From Bacteroidota bacterium (GTDB taxonomy: Bacteria; Bacteroidota; Bacteroidia; JACPRZ01), in the NCBI GenBank assembly GCA_016193485.1, contig JACPRZ010000014.1, positions 1 to 51,396 of the forward strand: 51,396 nt of DNA, in the 5' to 3' direction. The translations under genes and the position numbers were made by a program. Positions within the stretch are counted from its first letter, which is position 1. Each line of letters opens with the position of its first letter. Shown here piece by piece: positions 51,395 to 51,396 of this stretch. The notes beneath the pieces are model-generated. The model worked only from the letters and a program-made list of their open reading frames with translations, made no database searches and was not told the origin of the DNA.

Positions 51395-51396
51395 AT

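Overview
The window looks like chromosomal DNA of an uncultured Bacteroidota member. The evidence is C-terminal type IX secretion (T9SS) sorting domains, many promoters of the Bacteroidota form TTTG-N19-TAnnTTTG (often only the -7 part is clear), few Shine-Dalgarno sites, and families typical of the phylum (HU-CCDC81/SPOR, DUF4956-VTC-CotH, DUF5916, DUF6438, DciA-like DUF721). No finer taxonomic placement is attempted and no database search was run.

Positions 1 to about 17,200 form an AT-rich accessory region in which every gene reads on the + strand. I interpret it as an integron-type gene cassette array. Six long (about 130-145 bp) imperfect palindromes with AAC...GTT ends (attC1-6), plus two attC 3' stubs, separate the cassettes. 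The first bases of most cassettes are complementary to the AAC arm of the attC that closes the same cassette, which is the footprint expected of integron recombination. Cargo in order: a type IIG restriction-modification enzyme with an HNH-like protein; a Cys-rich membrane protein; an N4-cytosine-type methyltransferase fused to a SNase-like domain with a MjaI-type endonuclease; a VOC lipoprotein; a VOC protein plus a cupin; a T9SS protein; a large HEXXH T9SS protein plus a DUF6438 lipoprotein; and a pair of paralogous lipoproteins, one frameshifted. No integrase gene is inside the window. Most attC palindromes carry a Bacteroidota -7 box in their unpaired loop, pointing into the next cassette, and two carry the complete consensus. 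A group II intron remnant sits on the bottom strand exactly inside the AAC arm of attC1, and a second intron fragment sits at the equivalent place closing cassette 1, fused to an IS1182-type transposase fragment.

Positions 17,380 to 51,172 are ordinary core chromosome with better-balanced base composition: ald, tsaE, an HU/SPOR protein, a hydrolase, a LolC/E-like permease, a parvulin and its lipoprotein neighbour, a DciA-like protein, ndk, nrnA, comEC, a DUF4956-VTC-CotH-CotH-phosphoesterase surface cluster, a methyltransferase, ndh, an esterase, a J-domain membrane protein, a choice-of-anchor-B T9SS protein, tRNA-Leu(GAG), ribH, a TPR protein, recF, a SurA-type parvulin, a MoxR ATPase that lacks its Walker B segment, a DUF5916 protein and a lipid kinase.

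The intergenic spaces of the core are rich in small repeats: two short palindrome families (one seen as an insertion inside one of two otherwise alignable IS fragments), a MITE-like element with a 7-bp direct repeat, an octanucleotide array, inverted repeats on both sides of the MoxR gene, a duplicated 3' half of tRNA-Leu and a triple-nested inverted repeat beside it.
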